Positions 8,439 to 16,774 of a stretch of DNA of 64,000 nucleotides are shown here, piece by piece. The stretch is from positions 58,143-122,142 of the forward strand of contig NZ_QOHG01000015.1 in assembly GCF_003319125.1 (NCBI RefSeq), read 5' to 3'. A model generated the notes under the pieces. It did not search any database. It saw only the letters and a list, made by a program, of their open reading frames with translations, and had not been told where the DNA came from. The DNA comes from Blastococcus sp. TF02A-26. GTDB taxonomy: Bacteria > Actinomycetota > Actinomycetes > Mycobacteriales > Geodermatophilaceae. The first letter of the stretch is position 1; each line of letters opens with the position of its first letter. The translations under genes were made by a program, and so were the position numbers.

Positions 8439-9971
8439 TCAGCTCCCCGCGAGCAGCGCCCGGACCGCCTCGACGGTGTCGGCTTCGGCCGCGGTCTTGT
8501 CGGGGCGGTAGCGGAGCACCCGCGCGAAGCGCAGGGCGACGCCGCCGCGGTACCGGGTGCTGCGCTGGGCGCCGTCGACGGCGACCTCGACGACCAGCTC
8601 CGGGCGCAGCCGCACACCCCAGTCGGGCCGCTCGACGGCGTACTCCGGGAAGGTCGCCGTCTGCCAGGCCAGCAGCTCGTCGGTCATGCCCTTGAACGTC
8701 TTGCCGACCATGACGGGCTCCCCGCCGTCGGAGTCGCGCGCGGCCAGGTGGATGTTCGACAAGAAGCCGGTGCGCCGGCCGTAGCCCCACTCCGCGCCGA
8801 TCACCACGAGGTCGAGGGTGTGCACCGGCTTGACCTTCTGCCACGCCCGGCCGCGCCGGCCGGCGGCGTACGGGGCGTCCAGCGCCTTGACGACGACGCC
8901 CTCGTGCCCGGCCCCCAGCGCCGCCTCCAGCACGCCGGCCGCCTGCTCGGGGGTGGGGGAGCGGACCCCCGGCATGCGCAGCGGCGCGTGCTGCTCGTCG
9001 GCCAGCAGCTCCGCCAGCGCGTCGAGCCGGACCGAGAGCGGCTCGTCCAGCAGGTCCCGGCCGTCGAGGTGCAGCACGTCGAAGAGGAACGGCGAGAGGA
9101 CCACCTCGGGGTCCGGCGAGTCGCTCCCGAACCGGCTCATCGTGTCCTGGAAGGCGCGCGGCCGGCCGTCGTCGTCCAGGGCGAGGGTCTCGCCGTCGAG
9201 GACGGCGGTGCGGCACGGCAGCGCGCGGATCCGCTCGACCAGCTCCGGCACCCCGTCGGTGACCTCGCGCAGCGTGCGGGTCCACACCCGGACCGCGTCG
9301 CCGTCGCGGTGCACCTGGATCCGGGCGCCGTCGAGCTTGTGCTCGACCGTGACGTCGGTGCCCAGGTCGGCCAGGGCGGCGTCCAGCGACGAGCCGGGGC
9401 TGGCGAGCATCGGCCGCACCGGGCGGCCGACCCGCAGCGTCTCCGCCTCCAGCGCGTCGAGCCCACCGGTCAGCGCGGTGGCGGCGGTGGCGGGGACGCT
9501 GCCGGCGAGCATCGCCGCCCGCCGGACGGCGGCGGCCGGGACCTCCGCGGCGACCGCGACCGCCTCCAGCAGCAGCCCCTCCAGGGCCCCCTGCCGCAGC
9601 TCGCCGGTGAGCAGGCGGATCAGGAACCGCTGCTCCTCGGCGGTCGCCGCGCCGAGCAGCCCGGCGAGGACGGCGTCCCGCCGGGCCACCGAGCCCGCGC
9701 CGGAGGTGCCGGCCAGCTCGGTGAGGGCGGCGTCGACCGTGGCGACGGTCAGCTCCGGCTCGGGGACAGCCGCGTGCGCGGCCTTCGTGAGCGTGCGCCA
9801 GCCCAGGCCGAGTCGCCCCTGCCGCGGCTCCCCGGACAGCCACGCGGCGACCGGCTCCACCTCGTCCGGCGCCGCCGCCCGCAGCAGCGTGGCGAGCGCC
9901 GCCGTCTTGGCGGTGCGGGAGCGGGTGGCCGCGACGGCGGCCGACGCGGCGACGACCTCGGCGACCAGCAC
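8439..9971 (-). CDS. ligB: ATP-dependent DNA ligase (LigB type)
   Basis: 510 aa from GTG 9971, with GGGAGG eight bases upstream deciding the start. An N-terminal helical DNA-binding domain (about 1-200) is followed by the nucleotidyltransferase core with the lysine motif HKLDGARIQ (KxDG), then VLDGETLALD, VVVKALDAPY and the C-terminal OB domain. Length and arrangement match mycobacterial LigB (about 507 aa). These enzymes seal nicks using ATP, in addition to the essential NAD-dependent LigA. The open frame continues upstream past 9971 only as a shadow of the next gene. Confidence 0.9.
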   Translation of the reverse strand: MLVAEVVAASAAVAATRSRTAKTAALATLLRAAAPDEVEPVAAWLSGEPRQGRLGLGWRTLTKAAHAAVPEPELTVATVDAALTELAGTSGAGSVARRDAVLAGLLGAATAEEQRFLIRLLTGELRQGALEGLLLEAVAVAAEVPAAAVRRAAMLAGSVPATAATALTGGLDALEAETLRVGRPVRPMLASPGSSLDAALADLGTDVTVEHKLDGARIQVHRDGDAVRVWTRTLREVTDGVPELVERIRALPCRTAVLDGETLALDDDGRPRAFQDTMSRFGSDSPDPEVVLSPFLFDVLHLDGRDLLDEPLSVRLDALAELLADEQHAPLRMPGVRSPTPEQAAGVLEAALGAGHEGVVVKALDAPYAAGRRGRAWQKVKPVHTLDLVVIGAEWGYGRRTGFLSNIHLAARDSDGGEPVMVGKTFKGMTDELLAWQTATFPEYAVERPDWGVRLRPELVVEVAVDGAQRSTRYRGGVALRFARVLRYRPDKTAAEADTVEAVRALLAGS

Positions 9972-10003
9972 GCCGTCATCCTCCCAGCGGGTACCGACGC
10001 CGG

Positions 10004-10972
10004 TCAGCGCTCGTCGGGATAGGGCGGAGCGCTGTCGGCGACCACGGCGCCGCGCTCGCCGATCGGCCGTTCCGGGCCGACGGTCGAGTCGCGGACGGTC
10101 TCCTTCTCCGCCTCGGCGTTGACCGCCGCGCCGACGATCACGAGCAGGACGCTGAGCCACAGCCAGAACATGCTGATCGCCACGCCGGCGAGGGAGCCGT
10201 ACGTCGACTCGTAGTTCCCGAGGCTCTGCACGTAGGCGAACAGGGCGATCGAGGTGGCCAGCCAGAGCAGCGTCGCCAGGCCGGCGCCCGGGGTGATCCA
10301 CCGCCAGCGGGCGTCGTGCCGGTCCGGGACGAAGCGGTAGAGGACGGCGAGCCCGGACGCCATGACACCCGCCAGCGCCGGCCAGACCAGGAGGCGGACG
10401 GCGGTCCGGAGGGGACCCGGCCCCCCGTCGAGGGCCCGCCCGAGGAGACTCCCGCCGGCGATGACCGCGCCCACGAGCAGCGCGATCCCGAGGACGACGG
10501 CCACGCCGATGGCACTGCGGCGCAGGAAGCTCCGCGTCTCGTCCTCGTGGTAGGCCAGCGTCAGGGCGTCGACCAGGTAGGTGGCGGCCGTCGTCGCCGT
10601 CCAGAGCGCGAACAGCAGGCCGGTGACGCCGCGGAACGTCAGCACCTGGCCGGAGGCGGTGGTGATCGTCCTCAGCTGCTCGGTGACCAGGGGCTCGAGC
10701 TCGGCGGGCAGCGACTCGAGGAGACCGGAGAGCTGTGCGAGCGCCTGCTCGGGGGTGTTCAGCGCGCCGTACAGCGACAGCGCGGTGACCAGCACCGGCG
10801 CGATCGACAGGATGGCGAAGAACGAGATCCCGGCGCTCAGGACCTGCAACCGGTCGGAGAGGACGTGGCGGACGGTCCGCCGCAGGACCCGCCGCCACTC
10901 GCGCGCCGTCAGCCGGTGCGGCCCGGTCGCCTCGCTGCCGTGCCGGCGCACGCCGTCGGGAGCCTCCGCCAT
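10004..10972 (-). CDS. YihY/BrkB-family inner membrane protein
   Basis: 322 aa from ATG 10972. After a basic N-terminus come about six membrane helices; the first contains LSAGISFFAILSIAPVLV, and LWTATTAATYLVDALTLAYH lies further in. This is the YihY/virulence-factor BrkB (UPF0761) pattern. These proteins have no proven biochemical role (once mis-called RNase BN). It lies 32 bases upstream of the ligase gene on the same strand and may be co-transcribed with it. Confidence 0.85.
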   Translation of the reverse strand: MAEAPDGVRRHGSEATGPHRLTAREWRRVLRRTVRHVLSDRLQVLSAGISFFAILSIAPVLVTALSLYGALNTPEQALAQLSGLLESLPAELEPLVTEQLRTITTASGQVLTFRGVTGLLFALWTATTAATYLVDALTLAYHEDETRSFLRRSAIGVAVVLGIALLVGAVIAGGSLLGRALDGGPGPLRTAVRLLVWPALAGVMASGLAVLYRFVPDRHDARWRWITPGAGLATLLWLATSIALFAYVQSLGNYESTYGSLAGVAISMFWLWLSVLLVIVGAAVNAEAEKETVRDSTVGPERPIGERGAVVADSAPPYPDER

Positions 10973-11050
10973 GGGCGAGGGGTTCCCCCGGACGCCGGGC
11001 GACACGCGCGGAGGCGGTTCCCGTCGGGCTGCGCGGCTACGGTCGGTCGC

Positions 11051-11671
11051 ATGGCGAGCAGTGCTGAGGACGAACCGGCGGACCAGGGGATGCGTGCCTC
11101 CGACCGCGAGCGGCACGCCGTCGTCGAGCGCCTGGAGGTCGCGGCGGCGGAGGGGCGCCTCGACCCCGACGAGCTGCGGGCCCGCACCGATGCCGCCTAC
11201 GCGGCGCGGACGCTGCACGACCTGACGGTGCTGACCGCGGACCTCCCCCGGGTGGGCAGCACCCCGGTCGTGCCCCTCGGGCCGGTGCCCGGCGTCCCGG
11301 CGGTCCCGGCGGCCCCGGCGGCCACCGCGCCTCCGGTCGTGGCGGTGTTCGGCGGCGCCGAGCGGCGCGGCCGCTGGCGGCCGGCCGCGCGGCAGACCGC
11401 GGTGGCCGTGTTCGGCGGCGTCGTCCTGGACTACCGCGAGGCCGAGCCCCTGCCGCAGGTCCTGCACCTGCGCGCCACCGCTGTCTTCGGCGGCGTGGAC
11501 GTCGTGGTGCCGGAGGGCACGACCGTGGAGATGAGCGGGTTCGCCGTCTTCGGCGGGCGCAGCGCGAACGTCGCCTCCGCCGCCGGTCGCTCCGGCCCCG
11601 TCGTCCGGCTCCGGGCGGTGGCCGTCTTCGGCGGGGTCAGCATCCGCAGCGCGACGCCCGGTACCGACTGA
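11051..11671 (+). CDS. DUF1707 plus LiaF-like beta-repeat protein
   Basis: 206 aa from ATG 11051. Residues about 14-68 match DUF1707 (MRASDRERHAVVERLEVAAAEGRLDPDELRAR), a small helical domain common in actinobacterial envelope or SHOCT-like proteins. A Pro/Ala linker follows, then a C-terminal part with five AVFGG repeats spaced about 20-25 residues apart, typical of the 'cell wall-active antibiotics response' (LiaF) beta-helix fold. No membrane helix is present, so it is probably cytosolic or peripheral. A TACGGT -10 hexamer lies seven bases before the ATG, which suggests a leaderless mRNA. Confidence 0.8.
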   Translation: MASSAEDEPADQGMRASDRERHAVVERLEVAAAEGRLDPDELRARTDAAYAARTLHDLTVLTADLPRVGSTPVVPLGPVPGVPAVPAAPAATAPPVVAVFGGAERRGRWRPAARQTAVAVFGGVVLDYREAEPLPQVLHLRATAVFGGVDVVVPEGTTVEMSGFAVFGGRSANVASAAGRSGPVVRLRAVAVFGGVSIRSATPGTD

Positions 11672-11675
11672 GCGG

Positions 11676-12050
11676 TCAGCTCCGGGAGACGCCGTCCAGG
11701 TAGTACCAGCGGCCGTCCTCGCGGACGAAGCGGCTGTCCTCGTGCTGCGCCCCGCCCCGGTACGAGGCCCGGAACTCGACCGTGCCCTCCACCGCGAGCA
11801 TCGAGCCGCCCGTCGTGGACAGCACCTCGAGGCCGGTCCAGCGCACCGCCGGGTCGAGGTCGAGGGAGGCCGGCCGGGTGCGGGGGTGCCAGGTCCCCAG
11901 CAGGTACGCCGGGTGGCCGACGACGAAGGCGCTGTACCGCGAGCGCATCAGCTGCTCGGCGGTCGCCGCGGACGCCGTCCCCTCGTGCAGGCGGCCGCAG
12001 CACTCCGCGTAGGTCAGGCCGGTGCCGCAGGGACAGCGTCGGGGAGCCAC
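11676..12050 (-). CDS. YchJ-like protein with N-terminal SEC-C zinc motif
   Basis: 124 aa from GTG 12050, with GGGGAGA nine bases before it. The N-terminus CPCGTGLTYAECC is the SEC-C-type zinc knuckle. The body, SRYSAFVVGHPAYLLGTWHP then GTVEFRASYR, matches the UPF0225/YchJ family with its NTF2-like fold. The function of YchJ is not established. A longer reading frame exists but the CPCG start matches the family. Confidence 0.85.
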   Translation of the reverse strand: MAPRRCPCGTGLTYAECCGRLHEGTASAATAEQLMRSRYSAFVVGHPAYLLGTWHPRTRPASLDLDPAVRWTGLEVLSTTGGSMLAVEGTVEFRASYRGGAQHEDSRFVREDGRWYYLDGVSRS

Positions 12051-12156
12051 GCCGCCAGTCTCCCCGAGCCCCGGGACCGCCCCCACCGCGGAACGGGGGT
12101 CGGATCCGGGCGTTCCCGGATGGGCAGCGGCCGGCCTACCGGACAGGCTCGTCCGC

Positions 12157-12468
12157 ATGACCGAGACGCTCGCCCCGAACCCAGCCCCGCCCGTCCGTCC
12201 CGCCCTGCAGCGCAGCCGCACCGACACCATGCTCGGGGGCGTCAGCCGCGGCCTGGCCGACGCGACCGGCATCGACGTCGTCCTGTGGCGGGTCGGCTTC
12301 CTCGTCCTGGCGCTGACCGGCGCCGGGTTCCTCGTCTACGCGCTGCTGTGGGTGGCCCTGCCGGCCGCACCCCTGCCGGCCGGCGCCCGTCCCGCGCCGC
12401 TGGACGGGTTCGTCGAGCGGCTGCACGTCCGGCTCACCGGGGCGCTCTCCGGCTCGCGCCGCCGCTGA
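12157..12468 (+). CDS. PspC-domain protein
   Basis: 103 aa. After a short Pro-rich leader comes LGGVSRGLADATGIDVVLWRVGFLVLAL, the PspC domain with its membrane helix, and a positively charged tail. PspC-family proteins sit in the cytoplasmic membrane; in enterobacteria they sense envelope stress with PspA/B, and in actinobacteria they are often fused to or near histidine kinases. No such partner is adjacent. Start ATG is placed just ahead of the conserved region. Confidence 0.8.
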   Translation: MTETLAPNPAPPVRPALQRSRTDTMLGGVSRGLADATGIDVVLWRVGFLVLALTGAGFLVYALLWVALPAAPLPAGARPAPLDGFVERLHVRLTGALSGSRRR

Positions 12469-12472
12469 CCCC

Positions 12473-12667
12473 TCAGCCCCGCGCGGCGACCGACCGCACG
12501 GTCTGGACGACGTAGACCAGCGAGAGCACGAAGAACACCGCGCCGATCGCGGCCCGGACCTGGTCGTCGTCCAGACCGGAGCGGCGGGCGACGGGGGCGG
12601 CGACCGCGTCGGCGACCTTCCCGCGCCATCCCTGCAGACCGGCCTTGCCGAACGAGATCGCATCCAT
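12473..12667 (-). CDS. Small single-helix membrane protein
   Basis: 64 aa from ATG 12667, opening MDAISFGKAGLQGW. A basic N-terminal half is followed by one hydrophobic helix AAIGAVFFVLSLVYVVQ and a short tail. No family recognised. A weak purine-rich site (GTAGGGG) precedes the start. It faces the PspC gene convergently with four bases between stops. Confidence 0.6.
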   Translation of the reverse strand: MDAISFGKAGLQGWRGKVADAVAAPVARRSGLDDDQVRAAIGAVFFVLSLVYVVQTVRSVAARG

Positions 12668-12762
12668 GACGGCACCCCTACCCGTTGCGAGACCGCCGTC
12701 ACCTCCCGGGGTCTGGCGCGTTGTACGGGGGGACATGCCCCCGGCTCCACTGGAGTAGCCCC

Positions 12763-13641
12763 GTGCGCCGTCTCGTGCTCACCGTCCTCGCCGCCGTCGC
12801 GGTCGTCCTCGGCCTCGCCGCCCCTGCCTCGGCGACGCCGGGTCACCGGCCACCGCCACCGCCGCTGGACTACGTCGCCCTCGGCGACTCCTACAGCGCC
12901 GCGTCCGGCGTCCTCCCACCCGACCCGACCGCGGCGCCACAGTGCCTGCGCTCGACGCGGAACTACCCGCACGTCCTGGCCGCCCAGCTGGGCGCGAACC
13001 TCACCGACGTGACCTGCGGCGGCGCGGACACCACGCACTTCACCACCGAGCAGTACCCGGGCGTCGCCCCGCAGCTGGACGCGCTGAGCGAGGACACCGA
13101 CCTGGTCACGATGACCATCGGCGGCAACGACAGCGGCGTCTTCATCAACTCGATCCTGCGCTGCGGCGCCGCGGGCCTGCTCACCCTCGGCCAGGGCAAC
13201 CCCTGCCAGCAGCAGTACGGCACGTCCTTCGAGGACACCGTGCGGAACGTGACGGGCCCCTCGCTGGTCGCCGCGCTCACCGCGGTCACGGAGGCGGCAC
13301 CCAACGCCCGCGTCGCGATCCTGGGCTACCCGTCGATCCTGCCGGCCACGGGCGGCTGCTTCCCGGTCATGCCGGTCGCCGTCGGCGACGTCCCCTACCT
13401 GCACAGCCTGCAGACGACGCTCAACGACACCATCCGCGCCGCCGCGCGGCAGACCGGCGTGACCTACGTCGACATGAGCGGGCCGTCGGAGGGGCACGAC
13501 GCCTGCCAGCCGCTCGGCGTCCGGTGGGTCGAGCCGGTGCTGACCGGTACCAACCCCGTGATCGTCCACCCGAACGCCCTCGGCGAGGCCGCGATGGCCG
13601 CCGAGATCGTCCGCACCCGCTCGCTGCACCTGGGCCGCTGA
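12763..13641 (+). CDS. Secreted SGNH/GDSL-family esterase
   Basis: 292 aa from GTG 12763, with a classical signal peptide (MRRLVLTVLAAVAVVLGLAAPASA) and a probable cut after ASA. The mature part begins with a Pro-rich stretch, then block I ALGDSYSAA (nucleophile Ser), block III GGND and the C-terminal HPN of block V. These are the catalytic Ser, the oxyanion Asn and the His of SGNH lipases and esterases. Cysteines are spaced as in Streptomyces secreted lipases, suggesting disulfides. Likely extracellular hydrolysis of lipid or acetyl esters. A strong hairpin follows the stop. Confidence 0.88.
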   Translation: MRRLVLTVLAAVAVVLGLAAPASATPGHRPPPPPLDYVALGDSYSAASGVLPPDPTAAPQCLRSTRNYPHVLAAQLGANLTDVTCGGADTTHFTTEQYPGVAPQLDALSEDTDLVTMTIGGNDSGVFINSILRCGAAGLLTLGQGNPCQQQYGTSFEDTVRNVTGPSLVAALTAVTEAAPNARVAILGYPSILPATGGCFPVMPVAVGDVPYLHSLQTTLNDTIRAAARQTGVTYVDMSGPSEGHDACQPLGVRWVEPVLTGTNPVIVHPNALGEAAMAAEIVRTRSLHLGR

Positions 13642-13647
13642 CCCGGC

Positions 13648-13686
13648 GGAGGAGATCCGGAGGTGTGACGCCTCCGGGTCTCCTCC
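13648..13686 (+). terminator. Strong hairpin after the SGNH esterase gene
   Basis: Arms 13648-13663 (GGAGGAGATCCGGAGG) and 13671-13686 (CCTCCGGGTCTCCTCC) pair over 16 positions with one T-G wobble and a seven-base loop. It begins seven bases after the stop codon and has no T-run, as is usual in very GC-rich genomes. Confidence 0.7.
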
Positions 13687-13773
13687 GGTGCCGGCATGTG
13701 CACGCGACGGGAACGGTGGCGTAACACGCCGCTGCTGGCATGGGTCCTCCACCCGCACCACCCGGAGGACCCC

Positions 13774-14748
13774 ATGACCAGCCACCTGACCGAGCTCGAC
13801 CGCGAGGCCCGCATGGGCGCCCGGGGCACCGTGACCAGCGCCCGCGAGGTCCGCCGGATCAGCCTCGCCGACCTGCCCGGCCGCCGGGCCGAGATCGCCG
13901 ACGAGCTGTGGGCCGCCGCGACCGACATCGGCTTCTTCCAGGTCGTCGACCACGGCATCCCGCAGGCGCAGATCGACGGCGCCTTCGCCGCCGCCGAGGC
14001 CTTCTTCGCGCTGCCGGAGGAGGTCAAGGCGCGCCGCCCGCTGGTCAAGGCGCTCAACGCCGGCTGGGAGTCCAAGTCCCAGGTCCGCCCCTCGATCGGC
14101 ACGCCCGACGAGAAGGAGTCCTTCCAGCTGACCCGCCCGCACATGGCCGGGCGCTGGCCCACCGACGAGGAGCTGGCGGGCTTCCGGGACACGATGCTGG
14201 CCTTCGAGGCGCGCTGCTGGCAGGTGGCGATGGACGTGCTGTCCTGCTTCGCCCTGCGGCTGGGCTTCGCCGAGGACTTCTTCGCGCGGGCACACGACCC
14301 CGCTGCTCCCGGCTACCGCAGCGCCCTGCGGCTGCTGCACTACTTCGCCGTCGCCCCGGAGGTCGCCGCCCGCACCGACCTCTGGCGGGCCGGCGCGCAC
14401 ACCGACTTCGACTGCCTGACGCTGCTGTTCCAGCGGGCCGGCCAGGGCGGTCTGCAGGTGCTCCCCGGCGCGGAGGCCGACGGCGAGGCGTGGACGCCGA
14501 TCGAGCCCTCGGACGACGCGATCACCTGCAACATCGGCGACATGCTGACCCGCTGGAGCGACGACGTCCTGCCGTCGAACTTCCACCGGGTCACGGCGCC
14601 CGGCCCCGGCGACGACCTCGGACCGCGCTACAGCATCGCCTTCTTCGCGCAGGCCAACGACGACGTCGTCATCGAGAGCGCCGCCTACCCGCCGATCACC
14701 GCCGGGGACTTCCTCGTGGAGCGCATCCGCGCCAACTACGGGAGGTAG
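13774..14748 (+). CDS. 2-oxoglutarate/Fe(II)-dependent oxygenase (isopenicillin N synthase family)
   Basis: 324 aa from ATG 13774, with CCGGAGGACCCC as ribosome binding site. The N-terminal DIOX_N region (WAAATDIGFFQVVDHGIP) and the C-terminal jelly roll are both present. Iron ligands are HTD in GAHTDFDCLTLL and the later His in NFHRVTAP; the Arg binding 2-oxoglutarate lies in RYSIAFF. Bacterial members hydroxylate or ring-modify varied small molecules. Because amidohydrolases and an ABC importer follow, it may act on a nitrogen heterocycle (inference). Convergent with the PdxH-like gene. Confidence 0.85.
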   Translation: MTSHLTELDREARMGARGTVTSAREVRRISLADLPGRRAEIADELWAAATDIGFFQVVDHGIPQAQIDGAFAAAEAFFALPEEVKARRPLVKALNAGWESKSQVRPSIGTPDEKESFQLTRPHMAGRWPTDEELAGFRDTMLAFEARCWQVAMDVLSCFALRLGFAEDFFARAHDPAAPGYRSALRLLHYFAVAPEVAARTDLWRAGAHTDFDCLTLLFQRAGQGGLQVLPGAEADGEAWTPIEPSDDAITCNIGDMLTRWSDDVLPSNFHRVTAPGPGDDLGPRYSIAFFAQANDDVVIESAAYPPITAGDFLVERIRANYGR

Positions 14749-14754
14749 GGCGGC

Positions 14755-15354
14755 TCAGCCCGGCAGCGGGCGGCACGACCAGCCGTCGGCGGTGCGCAGG
14801 TACTGCAGCCGGCGGCTGGCCGTGTCCGCGGCGGCGGCCCAGAAGGTCACCTCCCGCGGCACCAGCCGGAACCCCACCCAGGAGTCCGCGGAGCGCTCGG
14901 GCGCGCTGAAGGCGGCCCACCGCGCCACCCGCTCCGCCTGCGGCAGGCCGGCGAGCTCCTCGGTGTTCAGCCACGCCAGTCGCCGGAGGTACTCCGGCCG
15001 CGCCACCCAGGCGGCCGCCGCGGCGGCGTCGCCGTCGGGGACGACGTCGCCGCGCACGAGCAGCTGGCGCGAGAAGTCGGGCCACAGGACGACGATGCTC
15101 GCCCGCGGTACCGCAGCCAGCTCGGCGACCTTGCGGCTGCTCCGTGCGGTGTGGAAGGCGAACCCGGTCTCGTCGAACGCGCTGAGCAGCACGGTCCGGG
15201 CGTCGGGGTAGCCGTCGGTACCGAGCGTCGACAGCGTGACCCGAGGGCGCTCGGGGTCGTCGTCGGGAGGCAGCCAGGCGCGGGCGAGGGCGAACGGGTC
15301 GGGCGGGGGAGGGGCGTCGTCGTGGACCGGGTCTGCGTGGCCGGCGTCGCTCAC
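14755..15354 (-). CDS. Pyridoxamine 5'-phosphate oxidase-like flavoprotein
   Basis: 199 aa from GTG 15354, whose GTGA overlaps the stop of the upstream FAD-oxidase gene, so translation is probably coupled. The PdxH pattern is complete: ARTVLLSAFDETGFAFHTARSSRK (FMN contact), LWPDFSRQLLVRG, and the C-terminal VGFRLVPREVTFW...LQYLR. Classical PdxH makes pyridoxal phosphate from pyridoxine or pyridoxamine phosphate. Association with an FAD-linked oxidase in the same transcript suggests a paralogue with another role, but residues alone cannot decide. Confidence 0.82.
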   Translation of the reverse strand: MSDAGHADPVHDDAPPPPDPFALARAWLPPDDDPERPRVTLSTLGTDGYPDARTVLLSAFDETGFAFHTARSSRKVAELAAVPRASIVVLWPDFSRQLLVRGDVVPDGDAAAAAAWVARPEYLRRLAWLNTEELAGLPQAERVARWAAFSAPERSADSWVGFRLVPREVTFWAAAADTASRRLQYLRTADGWSCRPLPG

Positions 15355-16691
15355 CGGATGGCGCCCTTGGTGGGGCCGTCGTAGTCAGGGTTGAGCTTGC
15401 CGGGGTTGAGCAGCCCCAGGGGGTCGGTGGTGCGGGCGGTCTCGATCGTGCGGCCCAGCTCGAAGTCGACGTTCCACTGGTGCGGGTCGTGCACCCCCAC
15501 GCCGAGGGCGTTGAGGGCCCGGATGCCGTCGCGCACCTGCTCGGGGCTGCGGTACACGCCGGCCAGCATCCCGATCGGCACCGTGTGCCCCGCCTCGACG
15601 TGCAGCAGCCCGCCCTCGTAGACCGCGTGCACGTCGTCGATCCGCTCGACCAGCGCGTCGCCGGAGACCTCGACGTGGAAGTACACCCCCGGCCGGCTCT
15701 TCTGCAGCCATTCGATGGGGTGGTTGTAGCTGAGCATGCTGAGCGTGAGCACCACCTGGGCGCCGTCGCGGACGTCCTCGATCCGTCCGCCGGCGCCCTC
15801 GATCACTGCGGTGGCCGCCTCGACGCTGCGGACGTCGGCGATCATCCGCAGGCTCGACCGGCCGGCCGGGAACGCCGGGTCGGCCGGCAGCGTCGCGGTG
15901 ATCTCCGGGGTGTCGGCGGAGACCAGCCGGGGGAGCGGCTCCAGCCGCCCGAGCTCGCGCAGCACCGAGAGCGCGCCGCGGAAGTCGGGGAAGCTCGCGT
16001 AGAGCCCGCGCCACTCCTGCAGCGGCTCCAGCCGGACGGTGGCCCGCGCGATGATCCCGGCGGTCCCGTAGTTGTGCACGAACCGCTGCGCCTCGTCGCC
16101 CTCTACGTGCACCAGCTCGGCCGACCCGGTCGCGTGGACCACGTCGAGGGCGAGCACGAACCCCATGTCGTTGGAGCCGTGCGCGATGGTGCCGGTGCCG
16201 CCGGACCCGCCGCCGAGGAACCCGCCGAGCGAGGACTGCGCGGTCGAGGGGTACATCCACAGCTGCTGGCCGGTCTCGGCGGCCGCCCGCTCGAGGGTCA
16301 CCATCGGCGTCCCGGCCTCGGCCGTGATCCACCCGTCGCCGACCTCGACCACCGCCCGCGCGCGCGACAGGTCCAGCACGAGCCCGCCGGCCATCGGGAT
16401 CGCCTGCCCGTAGTTGCCGGTGCCCTTGCCGCGCGGGGTGACCGGGACGCCGTGCCGTACCGCGGCGGCGACCACCCGGCCGACGTCCTCGGCCGTGGTC
16501 GGCCAGGCCACCAGGTCGGCCACGCCCAGCGGCAGCAGCTCGGTGATGATCGGGCTCATCCGGGCGCCGTCCACCGAGGCCCGCTCCCGGGCGCGCAGGT
16601 CGCCGGAGACGTTGCGGGCGCCGAGCAGGGCGACGAGTTCGGCATCCAGGGCGGCGAGGGCGGTGGGCGGCGGAGCGGTCGAGAGGGTCAC
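15351..16691 (-). CDS. FAD-linked oxidase (GlcD/VAO-type)
   Basis: About 446 aa from GTG 16691; the frame is open further to 16751, so a longer start is possible. The FAD-binding PCMH domain has WPTTAEDVGRVVAAAVRHG, PRGKGTGNYGQAIPMAGGLVLDLSR and SSLGGFLGGGSGGTGTIAHG. The C-terminal FAD-oxidase cap ends with LLNPGKLNPDY, the hallmark of the glycolate oxidase/D-lactate dehydrogenase (GlcD) group. It oxidises a 2-hydroxyacid or alcohol; substrate unknown. Divergent from the reductase gene at 16775 with about 80 bases between. Confidence 0.85.
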   Translation of the reverse strand: MTLSTAPPPTALAALDAELVALLGARNVSGDLRARERASVDGARMSPIITELLPLGVADLVAWPTTAEDVGRVVAAAVRHGVPVTPRGKGTGNYGQAIPMAGGLVLDLSRARAVVEVGDGWITAEAGTPMVTLERAAAETGQQLWMYPSTAQSSLGGFLGGGSGGTGTIAHGSNDMGFVLALDVVHATGSAELVHVEGDEAQRFVHNYGTAGIIARATVRLEPLQEWRGLYASFPDFRGALSVLRELGRLEPLPRLVSADTPEITATLPADPAFPAGRSSLRMIADVRSVEAATAVIEGAGGRIEDVRDGAQVVLTLSMLSYNHPIEWLQKSRPGVYFHVEVSGDALVERIDDVHAVYEGGLLHVEAGHTVPIGMLAGVYRSPEQVRDGIRALNALGVGVHDPHQWNVDFELGRTIETARTTDPLGLLNPGKLNPDYDGPTKGAIR

Positions 16692-16774
16692 CGTCCCAGT
16701 GGAACGGCCCGCGGTTACGCCCGTGTCACCTCCGTGGGACACGTTCGGCACGCGGGCCTGGTGCCATCCCCGCC

